Both the position numbers and the translations under genes were made by a program. Shown piece by piece: positions 12,109 to 24,308 of a stretch of 64,000 nt of DNA (the first letter of the stretch is position 1; every line of letters starts with the position of its first letter). The DNA is from Marvania coccoides (Eukaryota > Chlorophyta > Trebouxiophyceae > Chlorellales > Chlorellaceae): positions 1,612,001-1,676,000 of the forward strand of contig OY978097.1 in assembly GCA_963854735.1 (NCBI GenBank), given 5' to 3'. The notes beneath the pieces were generated by a model, which worked only from the letters and a program-made list of their open reading frames with translations, did no database searches and was not told the origin of the DNA.

Positions 12109-13137
12109 ATGACAAGACTGGACTCACTTCCCGACCCAGCAATTCGCACCATTTTCGCCCACCTAGGCCTCCGCGATGCTCTTAGCCTCTGCCGCGCATG
12201 CAAGCAGCTCGCCGACATCGGCAAGCCCTCGCTCTGCCGCAGCATCGCTTGCGCACGTTGCGGCGGCGAGGTGTGTGCCGTCGCTGCCGCCGCGGTGGCG
12301 GGCGACGCCACCGTCTCCCGCGTGTTCTCGGTCTATCTGGACGACGGCAGCGCAATGTGCGTCGGGGAGCCCGACTCGCTGTCTCCCAACGTCATATTTG
12401 AAGGCGAGCGGGACTGCACCAGCCGAGCACTCTCCCACCAGTTCGCCTCCCGCTTCGGTGCTGAAAACCTCGGCCTGCGGCAGCGCGTGGTGCGCTGCCG
12501 GCAGTGTGGTTTGTACTTGGGCGCGCAAATGGCGCAAGTGAAGTCGTTTCGAGCTGGCCACGACCTTGATATCGCATCCTGGCGGCTGGGCATCGTTCTG
12601 GGCGAAGTTTTCATGGTTAGAAAGTACCTGACGGTGAACCCTCCAGCACACACCCAAGAACCGAGGCTACCGGGGCCTACCTGGCGAGATAGAGTGCCAT
12701 CCCACGTATTTGTGTGCGGCGTGAATTTGCCAGACGCAAAGCAGCCGTGCGGGCAGCCGTTGTTCACCGACGGGGACGTGCTGTCGAAGGACCACGGGTG
12801 GTCGCTGCATACCCCCAGCACAGCCTCAAATTCGAACGAAGAACCGGGGGCCGAAAGCGAAGGAGCCATCACGGACGCGTGGTATGTGAACCATGCAGCA
12901 GCAAACAGCGTAGTGGACGGGAAGCCCCGCGAAATGGAGCTCGCGCAGGGGAATATGGAGGTGCAGGACACCAGCTGCGGCAGATGCGGCAGTTTGTTGG
13001 GGTGGAAGTTTCTTCGGTGCATGGAGGGCGGGAAGAACGAAAATTTCTGCGGGCGCAGAGGGTTTGTGCGAAACAGGTTGCGGGAGGTTGAGGGGGTGGA
13101 TGAGCGGTGGATGAAGCAGCTTCTTTGGGCGCCGTGA
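12109..13137 (+). CDS. F-box protein with two zinc-ribbon (Yippee/CULT-like) modules
   Basis: Single exon, 342 aa, from the ATG at 12109; the frame upstream only offers TTG. Residues 1-45 look like an F-box (LDSLPDPAIRTIFAHLGLRD then ALSLCRACKQLAD). Two CxxC-based segments follow: CARCGGEVC with CRQCGLYLG, then CGVN...CGQPLF with CGRCGSLLGWKF. The LGWKF motif after the second CxxC is typical of beta-tent folds (Yippee, Mis18, the cereblon CULT domain), and AWYVNHAAAN sits where Yippee proteins have their aromatic strand. By family logic it would be a substrate receptor of an SCF ubiquitin ligase, with the zinc folds as ligand-binding part. I know no named orthologue, and the specific function is unknown. 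Confidence 0.75.
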   Translation: MTRLDSLPDPAIRTIFAHLGLRDALSLCRACKQLADIGKPSLCRSIACARCGGEVCAVAAAAVAGDATVSRVFSVYLDDGSAMCVGEPDSLSPNVIFEGERDCTSRALSHQFASRFGAENLGLRQRVVRCRQCGLYLGAQMAQVKSFRAGHDLDIASWRLGIVLGEVFMVRKYLTVNPPAHTQEPRLPGPTWRDRVPSHVFVCGVNLPDAKQPCGQPLFTDGDVLSKDHGWSLHTPSTASNSNEEPGAESEGAITDAWYVNHAAANSVVDGKPREMELAQGNMEVQDTSCGRCGSLLGWKFLRCMEGGKNENFCGRRGFVRNRLREVEGVDERWMKQLLWAP

Positions 13138-13240
13138 CTTTTTCAAAGATTGTTGTTTCTTTTCATATTTTATTTACAATCATCAAAAGCAACAGCAAAC
13201 TTTGTCCTTCAAAGCTCTTCAATTTCAAAAACAGCTAAAT

Positions 13241-13263
13241 GGGGGTGGGGGGGGTGGGGGGGG
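13241..13263. repeat. G-rich run in convergent spacer
   Basis: Near-homopolymeric G (runs of 5, 8 and 8 interrupted by single T) between the 3' ends of the F-box gene (ends 13137) and the hemerythrin-like gene (ends 13343). G-quadruplex candidate at a site where two transcription units converge. Confidence 0.7.
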
Positions 13264-13342
13264 ATTGAACTAATGATTCGTTTCTTCTTCTACTTTTTTA
13301 TTCTAGCAGCAGTGAGATCAAAATTCTAGAGCCCCTGCTAGC

Positions 13343-14152
13343 TTAGGCGGCGGCCACCAGGTTAACGTTGGCCTTGGCCTCGTCCACGCGCAGCTGGGCT
13401 TGAATCAGCTCATCCTCGCTGAACTTCTTGGTGCTCTCCACCAGGATCTGCTGCTCGGCAGTGGACGCCTCGTCACACCTATATTCATAAACGAGGAAAG
13501 AAAACATTCATTTATTTATTTATTACGCCCTTCCTGGCAAGAAGCAAATCAAACAAAAAAATCGTGCAAGAAGTTTCAAACTTATTAATTGTGGTATGCC
13601 TCTAAGAGAGATTTAATGAAACATAAACTTAGATTTAATAAAAATTAAAAATGTTCAGAAACCCTTTGCTATTACTACAATACAAATCATCACTCACAGA
13701 CTGACAAACTGCTTCATGAGTTTCACAAACTCATCGTTGTCAAGGTGCTTCTTGGTCTTGTCGATGTCGTTGGCCAGCTGCTCCAGGCTCTCCGTCATCT
13801 GGGTCATCTTCTGGGCATCCTCCTCGGTTACGTTGGAGAGTTCCTTCATCATCGGCAGCAGGACCTCCTTGACGGCAGCTGTGTGCATCTTGGAGCACGC
13901 CCAGATGCTGTGGGTCACGCGCTCGCCGTGGGGGCTGTCGAAGTCTTGAGAGCAGGCGTCAAAGAGCTTCAGGAGAGCCTGAAATGAAGGAGAAAAGGAA
14001 GAAAGTAGGCACCGGAATTTATTTTTGGGTTTTGTGGGGGAAACTGAGGTCACCTTCATGTTGGAGGCGTCCACCAAGAAGCTGGTGTACATTGTGAGGG
14101 GGTAGCGTTTCATGAGCTCTGTGTTTGCCATGGACTGGACCTCGGTCGCCAT
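13343..14152 (-). CDS. Hemerythrin-like paralogue with degenerate metal ligands
   Basis: Exons 14152-14054, 13978-13698 and 13478-13343 give 171 aa, all helical. I did not recognise it alone, but it aligns by eye along its length with the HHE protein encoded head-to-head at 14432-15300. For example SIWACSKMHTAAVKEVLLPMM matches SIAISIRLHSQGEMDSLYPFM, and the C-terminal helices share spacing and length. Of the ligand positions only the His of the second helix (H65) remains. The first-helix His, the HxxxE glutamate (Val here) and the last-helix HxxxE are gone. It probably keeps the four-helix fold without a diiron site. Function unknown. Acceptor of exon 3 is ATATAG and donor 2 is CT/GTGAGT. 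Confidence 0.7.
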
Positions 14153-14431
14153 TTTGAGAGATTTGGAAACGCCGGTGTTGAGCTGAGGGCCTTGGTTTAC
14201 CCCTTGGAGCGTGCAGAAGAGAAATATTTTGCAATCAAAATAAAATTTCCTGAATATAAGCAAAAACATGCGGCATCTGTAGCTTCTCTCTCTGCAGCTT
14301 CCTTTCTTTCTCCTTGTCAAAGAGCTATCAGCCTCTCTTCCCCAGCAAAAGCACATTTTTCGCTATTGAATTTTTGCAAATTCCGCATTGGACGCGTTTT
14401 AAGTGCCTTTCGATCCTTCTGGCAGTTGACA
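14153..14431. promoter_or_regulatory. Divergent promoter of the hemerythrin-like pair
   Basis: 279 bp between the two start codons, the shortest divergent spacer in the window. Pyrimidine-rich with several TTTCTTTC/CTCTCTC patches; no further element recognised. Confidence 0.55.
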
Positions 14432-15300
14432 ATGGCTGCCTCTCCCGCCGAGACTGTGAAACTGCACCACGCCATGAAAACCAAGGTCTGTTCTCTATAG
14501 TGACCCATTTACAGAAGTATTAACAAAGGGAATTAATATTTCAAAAGTGCATCACACCCATCAGAGCACCCCTCCCCCCCCCCCCCCCCCCCAACACAAA
14601 AAAAACGGACGTAAGTTCCTCCGCCACAAAATGCAGGAGCTGCCTTCTCCCACCATCATGGATTTCCTGCTCTGCGACCACCGGGAGACAATCATCCTGA
14701 TTGGCCACTTTGAGAAGGTGGTTGGCATTAAATTTGGTGATTTATGCCGCACTCGAATACCTAGAAAAAATGTTGTTTCTCTTCATTTTTGTTTTTGTTT
14801 GTTTGTGATTGGGCAGGCCTACCAAGCTGGCGACAAGCTTCTGATGGAGAAGCTCGCCGATTCCATCGCCATCAGCATCCGCCTGCACTCCCAGGGCGAG
14901 ATGGATTCCCTGTGTAAGTCATGTGAAAGTGCTCTAAATTTCGCCCTTTTAAAGTTCTTCTCCCCCCCTTTTCCTCTTGACGTAATTTGCAGACCCTTTC
15001 ATGGAGAAGACGCTCGGCAAGAAGGCCAGCCACGTCGACCAGTGCCTCAACGAACACCGCACCGTGGAGTCGGAGGTAATGAAGGCGTTGGAGATGCGCA
15101 AGCAGGGCGGGGACGAGCTGGAGAGCGCCATTCAGGACATTCTCCGCGACTTCAAGGCTCACCTGCTGAACGAGGAGAACGAGTTTGTGGTGACGCTGCT
15201 GGACAGCGGGAACTGCAAGGAGGCGGACCTCAAGGCGGTGTGCAACGACTTCGTCAAAGCCAAGATGGTGGCGCCGCTGGACCCCCAGAAGGAGCCTTGA
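14432..15300 (+). CDS. Hemerythrin HHE-domain protein
   Basis: Exons 14432-14485, 14637-14717, 14817-14913 and 14993-15300 give 179 aa. The four-helix HHE pattern is complete: CDH (H33), RLHSQGE then LYP (H69 and E73), NEH (H99), and FKAHLLNEENEF (H134 and E138). Such domains bind a diiron centre and O2, or act as iron/redox sensors (bacterial hemerythrins, FBXL5). There is no signal peptide or clear transit peptide, so it is likely cytosolic. Intron 1 carries a run of 19 C at 14574-14592. It shares a promoter with its degenerate paralogue, which suggests an inverted duplication. Diiron binding is inferred from the motifs only. Confidence 0.82.
14574..14592. repeat. 19-bp poly-C run in HHE-gene intron 1
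   Basis: Sense-strand homopolymer inside intron 14486-14636, about 44 bp before the acceptor, similar to the C run in the SET-gene intron. Confidence 0.85.
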
Positions 15301-15886
15301 GTTTTTGTTGTGCAGCGAAACGCCAGAATTTGAAAAGAAGTAGTTCTTCTTTTTGGAAAGAAGAAAGATTTGTAGCCTAACCATAGCCTCAATGCATGCA
15401 TGTTGAATTTTCCCAAAGTCTTTTGCTGTAAAAATGTGGTGCATTAGCTTCAGATCTCAAGTTTGCCGTTCTGCCGGTTGCACATTCAGAAGGGTTAGAG
15501 GGAAGAATTACTGCTGTGAACTCTCTTCGTATGCTGTACTAACGATGTATTCTCACGCTGCTTCTGCTTTCCCCTCATGCCTCAACGCGCATTCATTAGA
15601 TTGATTTGTTTACACCGCGTGAACATTCATGCAGCGCACCTAGCAAAGAGCTGCAAATTGTAACACCAAAATGTAGAGGAAAGAAAAGGAAAAAAGAAAT
15701 GGAAACGCAGCGCCCAGTCAAGGGCGCCCTATTATATCTATTTGTAGGTTCATTGAAACTGCTGTCTATCATGTATCCATCCGGCCATTCTTCATCTGTC
15801 AAAGAATAGACAAGTAGAGAGGACAAGCTATAGCATTCCTCCACAGAGAAAGAAAGAAAGAACTGCACTGCACTGCTACTGCGTCT
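15301..15886. other. Convergent 3' spacer HHE gene / SDHA
   Basis: AT-rich spacer, no supported ORF. Contains an AAAGAAAGAAAG tract just downstream of the SDHA stop codon. Confidence 0.55.
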
Positions 15887-18009
<2,123 letters not shown>

Positions 18010-18327
18010 CCTAACCGCCTCGCCGCCGTGAAACCGAAACGGTTATTCGCCAACTAGTGTCTTGTGATTTTAGTTATGCGATCAAAAGTGCAGACGATGC
18101 AGAAGAGAGTATTAATAATCAAGCACTCATGCGCCCAGAATAAGTGTTTTGTTGTCGCCAAGCTCTCCGAGAGCTATTAAAAATATTAAATATTACATAT
18201 ACGTCAGTGGAACCCAGCGCCGCAAAAAATGGCAGTGATTTTTTAATATTTTGTAATTTTGACCTATTTTTGCACCACGCGGAAACAAAAGGCATCAAAT
18301 TCCCCCATCTCCTCCCACCTGGGAGAA
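18010..18327. promoter_or_regulatory. Divergent promoter SDHA / PP2C
   Basis: 318 bp, AT-rich in the middle (runs such as TTAAAAATATTAAATATTAC). No specific site recognised. Confidence 0.5.
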
Positions 18328-19766
18328 ATGGGATGTACCTCCTCCAAACTGGTGGCGGCAGAGTCGCCGGAAGCTGTTTCCGACCACTTAAAAGCTCTCA
18401 AACCTGGTCTTCTTCCAAACTCGTCTTCGCTTAATCGGCTGTCAATAGCCGGAGACTTTGATCAATATGAAAGTATGAACCGAGGGAACAAGGTCTATGA
18501 CAACGACAGCGCCACAAGTAACATTGAGGGCCCCCATCTCTCCATTTATTACGCCTTCCACTCCCAGAGGTGAGTTTCTTGCGCCGTGTTCTCTTACCCA
18601 TATCATCGATCCGCCGTTCAAGGGCCGTTGTGCCGCCAAATGCGGCCCCACCAGGTCTTTTTGGGCCCCATTAGTTTACGACCGCTCACACACGTATTGC
18701 TTTTGTATCCTGCGTTCTGCAGAGGCTACTACCCTGACCAGCCCAAGAAGGCCAACCAGGATGCCGTGTTCTCTTCCGAAAACATCAATAGCACCCCTGG
18801 GCAGCACCTTGTGGGGGTATTGGATGGCCACGGAGAGACGGGAGCCGACTGCTCAATGTTTGCCAAAGCAATGGTGAGACAGAGAGAGAAAATGGGCGAC
18901 CCAAGTATCACTGCCCCATTTTGGGGCGTGCTCCTGCTTCTTCTATGCTCTATCCGTACATTTCTCATCATTATGACCATTTAAATATAAACATTTTGAC
19001 TCACGTCTCCCCCCACCAAAAAACTCTCTTTTCGCAGCTTCCTGGCTTGATAGCTGGCGACAAGGAGCTGCGCTCCAACCCTGCGGCGGTACTGCAGCGC
19101 GCCCTGACGACGGTCAACGAGAAGCTGCACGCCTCGGCCATTGACGACTCCCTCAGCGGCTCCACCGCCTGCCTGGCACTGCTGCAGGACTGCTCGCTGT
19201 GCGTGGCCAACGTGGGGGACTCGCGCGCGGTCATCGCGCACCTCCCGCCCGGCGCCGGCCACCCCACGGCGGTGGAGCTGACGCAGGACCAGACGCCCTT
19301 CCGCGAGGATGAGTGCGAGCGGGTGCAGCGCGCGGGGGCGCGCATCATGACCCTGGATCAAATGGAGGGGGTGAAGCCGCGGGATGTGCGGTGTTGGACC
19401 AGCGAGGCGGAGTGCGACGGCGACCCGCCGCGGCTGTGGGCTCAAACCGGGACATACCCGGGAACTGCCTTCACCCGCAGCATCGGAGACAGCATGGCGG
19501 AGGCCATCGGGGTGGTGGCAGAGCCGGAGGTGACAGAGCTGCAGCTGAACCCAGAGTACCCTTTCTTGGTGGTGGCCACGGACGGCATCTGGGAGTTCAT
19601 GTCATCGCAGCGCGTTGTGGACATTGTGGCTGCTTCTGAGGGGCCCGAGGAGGCCGTGGTAACCCTCGTTTCCACCGCATACGAGAACTGGTTGCGGCGA
19701 GAGCGTCGCACAGACGACATATCGGTTGTGATTTTGTTCTTCTCGTACCCGAAGCGCAAAAATTAA
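18328..19766 (+). CDS. PP2C-family Ser/Thr phosphatase, probably lipid-anchored
   Basis: Exons 18328-18569, 18723-18873 and 19038-19766 give 373 aa. PP2C motifs appear in order: NQDAVF, VLDGHGETG, CVANVGDSRAV, FTRSIGD, VVATDGIWEFMS and DDISVVI, covering the metal-binding Asp of DGHG, ATDG and DDIS. The N-terminus MGCTSSK is a classic N-myristoylation site with a following Cys for palmitoylation, which suggests membrane attachment. It dephosphorylates Ser/Thr in a Mg/Mn-dependent way; the substrate is unknown. Splice sites: AG/GTGAGT, ATG/GTGAGA, acceptors TTCTGCAG and TTCGCAG. Resembles the plant Gly-2-myristoylated PP2C group. Confidence 0.9.
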
Positions 19767-20066
19767 TTAAACATGTTTTTTATATTATCTCGCATAAAAC
19801 GTCACAATGACAAAAAAACGACGGAACCATAGATAATTGTTATTTCCTCTCGCACAAGAGCTTGAAAGCCCCGTTTTTACTCCCCCCCCCCTTGTAGTAC
19901 ACAACCTCCGTTTACATTTTTCTAAAGTAGCAAGTATTTCCCTGTTCATTTTTTTAAAATCGTTTGTCGTTGTTTATAATTTATTCGTTCATTTTTCGTT
20001 TTCCCGCATACATGCGCTGTAAATCAAATAATAGGAGAGTACATCAAATTTAAAGGGGGGGAAGTA
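19767..20066. other. Convergent 3' spacer PP2C / TFIIB
   Basis: 300 bp, strongly AT-rich, with one run of 10 C (19882-19891). No ORF. Confidence 0.5.
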
Positions 20067-20103
20067 TCATGGCGCCGGCTGCTGTTTTTGCTGCTGCTGC
20101 TGT

Positions 20104-20138
<35 letters not shown>

Positions 20139-21250
20139 GGCAGGCTTCTCCAGCGACGGCAGCTTCGCGATCTCTTCGGGCTTGGCGAACCCGCCGGCCG
20201 CGGCGATGAGGGCAGGGAGGTAGGGGTAAGTCTCCCGATACAGCCCCCGAATTGTGTTTTCCGCCACGCCGCACACCTTGCAGATGTCTTCCAGCGAGGG
20301 CCGCTTGGAGGCGCGCGGCAAGTTAGACATGATGAACATGACTGTGCCTGCGATTGTGCTGGGGGACTTGCCGTGCCACAGCTCGTGCGCCGCGACGGCG
20401 GCATCGCCCTCCTGCGGCAGCATCGCCCGCGACAGCGCCACCGCGCCCATCATGTCGGGGTTGCTGAAACCCAGCATCGACATGAACCGCCGCAGGAAGT
20501 TCTCTGGATGGATGGCCTCCACCTCCGATCGAAACGCCCCGGTTTCCTTCAACCTCAGATCCGCAACGATGGCCTTGTACATGCGCCCAATGTCCTTGAC
20601 CTTGGCCTGCGGCACGAACGCGCAAATCTCCTTGAATGTGCGCGCCGAGCCAGTCTGGCGGCAGGCCAGGAACACCACCGCCGCCACCACCGCCTGCTGA
20701 GACTTTGCTTTCACCGACTTCGACTTCTCCGAGGCCTCCTTGAAGTACTCGTTGGCCTGGTGCTTGACCACGTCGGGCAGCCGCATGGAGGAGCACACCC
20801 GGCCGATCTCCCGGAAGGCGGCAATCAGCGCTCTGTCGGGACCCATTTCAGTCCTCGCTTGCATGCGCTGCAGGTTGGATGCTAGCCCCTTGTCGATGCC
20901 CTTGCCGCCGGAGATGATGGTGGACAGCCCGCCGTCGCTGAGCAGCGCGTTGACGGGGCCCCCCACGCGGTTGGGGTCTGCCCCGTCCTTTTCTTTGTCG
21001 GTGAACGTCCGCCACTCGGAGCGCTCGTCGATGAGGTGGGACTCCGCCACGCGGCCGCAGCTCTGCAAGAGTGAATATTACGACTAATGAGCGGGCGGTT
21101 CAGATGCTTAAAAAGGCAGCCAGGAATAAAAACACTTGCCCTGCAAATCAGATCACCAGAGGCGTGGTCCTCCACGAAGTCTGACTCGCCGCAATCCAGG
21201 CACCGCTGCTCATACTTCATGCGCAGGGCGACATTGAACTGGTCCCCCAT
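20067..21250 (-). CDS. TFIIB: Transcription initiation factor IIB with polyglutamine tail
   Basis: Exons 21250-21140 and 21062-20067 give 368 aa. The N-terminal zinc ribbon is CLDCG then ICRSCGRV, followed by the B-finger-like HLIDERSEWRTF. Two cyclin-fold repeats follow (AVVAAVVFLACRQTG and the second repeat ending KVCGVAENTIRGLYRETYP). The protein ends with 17 consecutive Gln (about 346-362) coded by mixed CAG/CAA, then KQQPAP. TFIIB bridges TBP and RNA polymerase II. The intron is GC-AG: AGG/GCAAGT; it is required because CxxC of the ribbon is built across the junction. Animal and plant TFIIB lack such a tail as far as I know. Confidence 0.93.
20079..20141. repeat. CTG/TTG repeat coding the TFIIB polyQ tail
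   Basis: Imperfect CTG array on the plus strand with TTG interruptions at regular spacing, reading as CAG with CAA breaks in TFIIB. The interruptions should make it more stable than the pure array in REV3. Confidence 0.85.
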
Positions 21251-21765
21251 TTTCGTCGCCTTTTTGGGCGGTGATGAAAATGATTGTTTCTAGATGTTGT
21301 TGTTTTTACTGAGCAGCAAGGTGCAAGGAGTTTTATGTGGATATATATTTTTAGATATTAAAATTATGCAAAAACAAGCAGCATCGCCGCTATTGCTCAT
21401 TTTGGGTTCTCGCGCCCAAAGCTTTCGGGAGCATCGCAAGAGCAGCGAGCTGATTCATCGTCCTTGGTCATGTAGAAAAATAGATTTATTTTCAAGAGTG
21501 TCTTATAGATTGAATTTGAGGTTGGCTCTTCAAAATGCACTAATCAGACGAAACAAATTTTATAACCGATTTCATGAAGTTTCGTCAAAAAGCTATTGTT
21601 TCAACGCACCATTTCTTGTTTTTCTGGCAATTTAAATAAACATATATCCATCTGATTTATCTAGAGAGGCTGTCCTCAAACTGTCTCTTTTTTTCGCCCC
21701 GTTGGAGATCAGATTAAATTCAAAAATCACATCACACTTTGCACTCGTGTTTTTGCACCCCAAAA
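21251..21765. promoter_or_regulatory. Divergent promoter TFIIB / F-box-LRR gene
   Basis: 515 bp, AT-rich. A small frame in 21294-21635 has no recognisable product and is treated as chance. Confidence 0.5.
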
Positions 21766-23583
21766 ATGCAGCTGCGTCAGCGGCAGGCATCCGATGCTGC
21801 ACGCGCAGCATCGCCTTCTGATGACGAACTCGATGCTCACTCCGGCCCCCCTTCAGGCTCTGAAAGCTCCGCCTCCGAAACTTCTTCATCGGACAGCGCA
21901 TCCAGCGGCGAGGAGTGGGGAGTCGCTTCTAGCCGTCGGGTGGCCGTCAAGAAAAAATCCGAGCGTCGGCGTGGACCCTTCCGCCCTGACCTCCTCGAGT
22001 TGGTGTTCAACGAGCTGGGCCGCACCGACGCTTTTGACGCAAAAAGCCTTGCAGCCCTGCGCCTCACCTGCAAGTCTTTTAAAGCTTTGGTGGACGGCGA
22101 AGGCCTGAAAAACGTCACGCTGAAGAAAAAGAAACAAATGGATCTGCTGCTGGCGTCCCCTGACGCCGTCCAGAGGATGGAAACGCTGACATTGCGTGGG
22201 AAATTTAACATGGAGGTGGCCGATGCCATGCGGCTGATGGAACTGAGCCCTTTGCGCCTGAAAAAAATCTCGTTTGCGAGCGCTGGCCTCGCGTTCGACG
22301 TTCTGGCGTTCCACAGCTTTCCGGAACTCACCTCGCTGGAGCTGCACAATGTTTCAGAAAACAGCAAGGCACTGAAACTCCTAGGGAAGAAGCACCGCTG
22401 GCCGCTGCGTGAGCTTTCTTTATCGAGCAAATGCGATATATCTGCGCTGGATTTAGCGGCCACGCTCGCCCGTTTTCCAGAGCTGAAAAAACTGTCGCTG
22501 CACGGGGTGAGCTTGCGCAGGGACCCCGCTCCCCGCGACGCCTTCTCTGCCGAGTTGTATTCAGAGCTGGAATTTTTGCGCCTCACTGAAATGCCCGGTA
22601 TCAGACGCACGGGTCTTTTTGACACCGCCACGCTCCCTGCGCTGTGCCACCTGGATCTTGGGTTTTCCAGGGGATATTGGGATCATGTTCCCAATGATGT
22701 CCCGCTTTGGGACACTTTTGTCAACACCTTGGCCACGGCGCCTTGGCTATCGCAACTCGAAGACCTGCGGCTGAGGAATCATTGCAGCCTGCGTTCAGCT
22801 CCAAACATCGCGCCGCTGCTGAGAGCTCTCAGCAACGTCACCACACTGACCAAGCTGACGCTGGGAAATTGGAGCACTGGGCTCGCTTTCTTTGAGTCCA
22901 TCGACTGCCCTTCCGTGGTATGTCTCGAGATTGAGATTCAAAGGGATTGGGAGTTCAGTTCCATCACGCCATCGCTTCTCCGCAACCTTTCAAATGCCTT
23001 GCTGCCGGCTTTAAAAAGCCTTATCATCGCCGGCCTTGGTGATCCTCGGACGCGAGGCTACGACACCAACCGCTTTCCTAAATGGGAGACCCTAGAGGAG
23101 ATGGACGGCGCGCTCTTCCCTCGCCTTCGTAGCCTCGCCATTAGCGGCATCGTCGTGAAGCCTGCTGTGGTAGAAAGACTGGCTGTGCACGTGCTGCCAA
23201 CCCTGGAAGAGTTTTCTTTCGCAAATCACCCACGCGGCGAAGTATTTACTGCGCAGAAATTTATCGCTGCGCTGGAGGAGGGCGCGCCCGAAGGCGCAGA
23301 GTTTGCGTCTCTGCGCAAACTGGAGTTTGGGCGCGGATTTGCCCTCGTAGACTTTCTCCCAGCGGCCCCCCGTTTTTCCAACCTCCAGCATCTTAGTGTA
23401 GACTCATTTCATAATGCACCAAACTACCCCCTGGCAGAGCTGGAAAAATTCGTCTCCGATGCCGCTGACATGGACGCGTGGCCCAACCTTCAGCTGCTCT
23501 GCATGCATGGCGACACCCGCCTCTCCATTGCATTGAGATATATGGCCCAGGTGTGGCCGGATGCAAAAATCTCTGCCGTGTAA
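21766..23583 (+). CDS. F-box/leucine-rich-repeat protein
   Basis: Single exon, 605 aa, from the ATG at 21766 (the frame upstream has only TTG). Residues 1-65 are Ser/Asp/Glu-rich and end in a basic patch (KKKSERRRG). A degenerate F-box follows (RPDLLELVFNELGR then SLAALRLTCKSFKALVD), then irregular leucine-rich repeats to the C-terminus (for example FPELTSLELHNV, FPELKKLSLHGV, FSNLQHLSVDSF). The design is that of an SCF substrate receptor; the substrate is not predictable. Codon use is less GC-biased than in neighbours, as expected for a fast-evolving receptor. Divergent from TFIIB. Confidence 0.78.
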   Translation: MQLRQRQASDAARAASPSDDELDAHSGPPSGSESSASETSSSDSASSGEEWGVASSRRVAVKKKSERRRGPFRPDLLELVFNELGRTDAFDAKSLAALRLTCKSFKALVDGEGLKNVTLKKKKQMDLLLASPDAVQRMETLTLRGKFNMEVADAMRLMELSPLRLKKISFASAGLAFDVLAFHSFPELTSLELHNVSENSKALKLLGKKHRWPLRELSLSSKCDISALDLAATLARFPELKKLSLHGVSLRRDPAPRDAFSAELYSELEFLRLTEMPGIRRTGLFDTATLPALCHLDLGFSRGYWDHVPNDVPLWDTFVNTLATAPWLSQLEDLRLRNHCSLRSAPNIAPLLRALSNVTTLTKLTLGNWSTGLAFFESIDCPSVVCLEIEIQRDWEFSSITPSLLRNLSNALLPALKSLIIAGLGDPRTRGYDTNRFPKWETLEEMDGALFPRLRSLAISGIVVKPAVVERLAVHVLPTLEEFSFANHPRGEVFTAQKFIAALEEGAPEGAEFASLRKLEFGRGFALVDFLPAAPRFSNLQHLSVDSFHNAPNYPLAELEKFVSDAADMDAWPNLQLLCMHGDTRLSIALRYMAQVWPDAKISAV

Positions 23584-23728
23584 AATGCCCTGATGCACAG
23601 AGAGCGGCGGTAGGACGGACCTGGGAATTTTCAATTTTTTCATATCAATTGCATTAAATAGTTAACGAAGACATTTCTTTTCAATGATAAAAAAATGCGA
23701 GCTTTTGTTTTGCATGCTTTCTTTCTAT

Positions 23729-23752
23729 AGCTGGATAGGCAACGGTCCAGCT
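23729..23752. repeat. Copy 1 of a dispersed 24-bp near-palindromic motif
   Basis: Starts AGCTGGA and ends TCCAGCT, a perfect 7-bp inverted repeat around TAGGCAACGG. A second copy at about 25229-25252 shares the AGCTG, ATAGGCAA, GG and CCAGCT parts, and the flanks (T-rich before, GCTTTG/TATTTG after) are also alike. Confidence 0.5.
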
Positions 23753-23910
23753 TCGCTTTGCCGACTAAGTATTACGTAACGTGCGTATTTTCATTTTGCT
23801 TTAATGAAATGGTGTAATGCTCGCTGAAAATGCCTTTGTTTCTGAATAGAGGGAATTACTCAAGGGCGCCGAAGTGTGTAACTTGCAACAAATATGTCTT
23901 TTCCAACTTA

Positions 23911-23946
23911 ATGGGTTTAATGGGTTTAATGGGTTTAATGGGTTTA
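23911..23946. repeat. Tandem repeat, 4 x 9 bp
   Basis: Four exact copies of ATGGGTTTA. The unit contains GGGTTTA, a circular form of the plant-type telomere unit TTTAGGG, plus AT. Confidence 0.9.
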
Positions 23947-24291
23947 CATCTGGTTGTTACGTCTCCTACAGAAGGTGCTCTTATAGAGACTGCCGTACCG
24001 CTATTTCTGAGGCCTGCCAACTAAGTTCCATATGTATAGTGCAACTTGGGAGCTGTCTGTTCTTTATAATGACACTTGTGGCAAACGTTCGTTATTTGTT
24101 GGTTGACCAACAAATATAGCAAGGGTGGGTTGTCCATGGAAAAAAAAATGTAAAATTGAAATTGTAGGCCATATATTATAATATGCAGTGAATGGACACA
24201 ATCTGCGCGCCACAATCATAGCACCCGAGCCCAGTTGCTGGGCTGGCAGTGCAGGAAAAGAGGGGACGAATCGAATAATGTACCCATGCTC

Positions 24292-24308
24292 CTCTCTCTC
24301 TCTCTCTC
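24292..24308. repeat. CT dinucleotide microsatellite
   Basis: Seventeen bases of perfect CT alternation within the gene-poor stretch. Confidence 0.85.

Noticed and set aside
23911..23946. Interstitial telomere
   Set aside because: Only four 9-bp units, each with two extra bases compared with TTTAGGG; too short and not the canonical unit.
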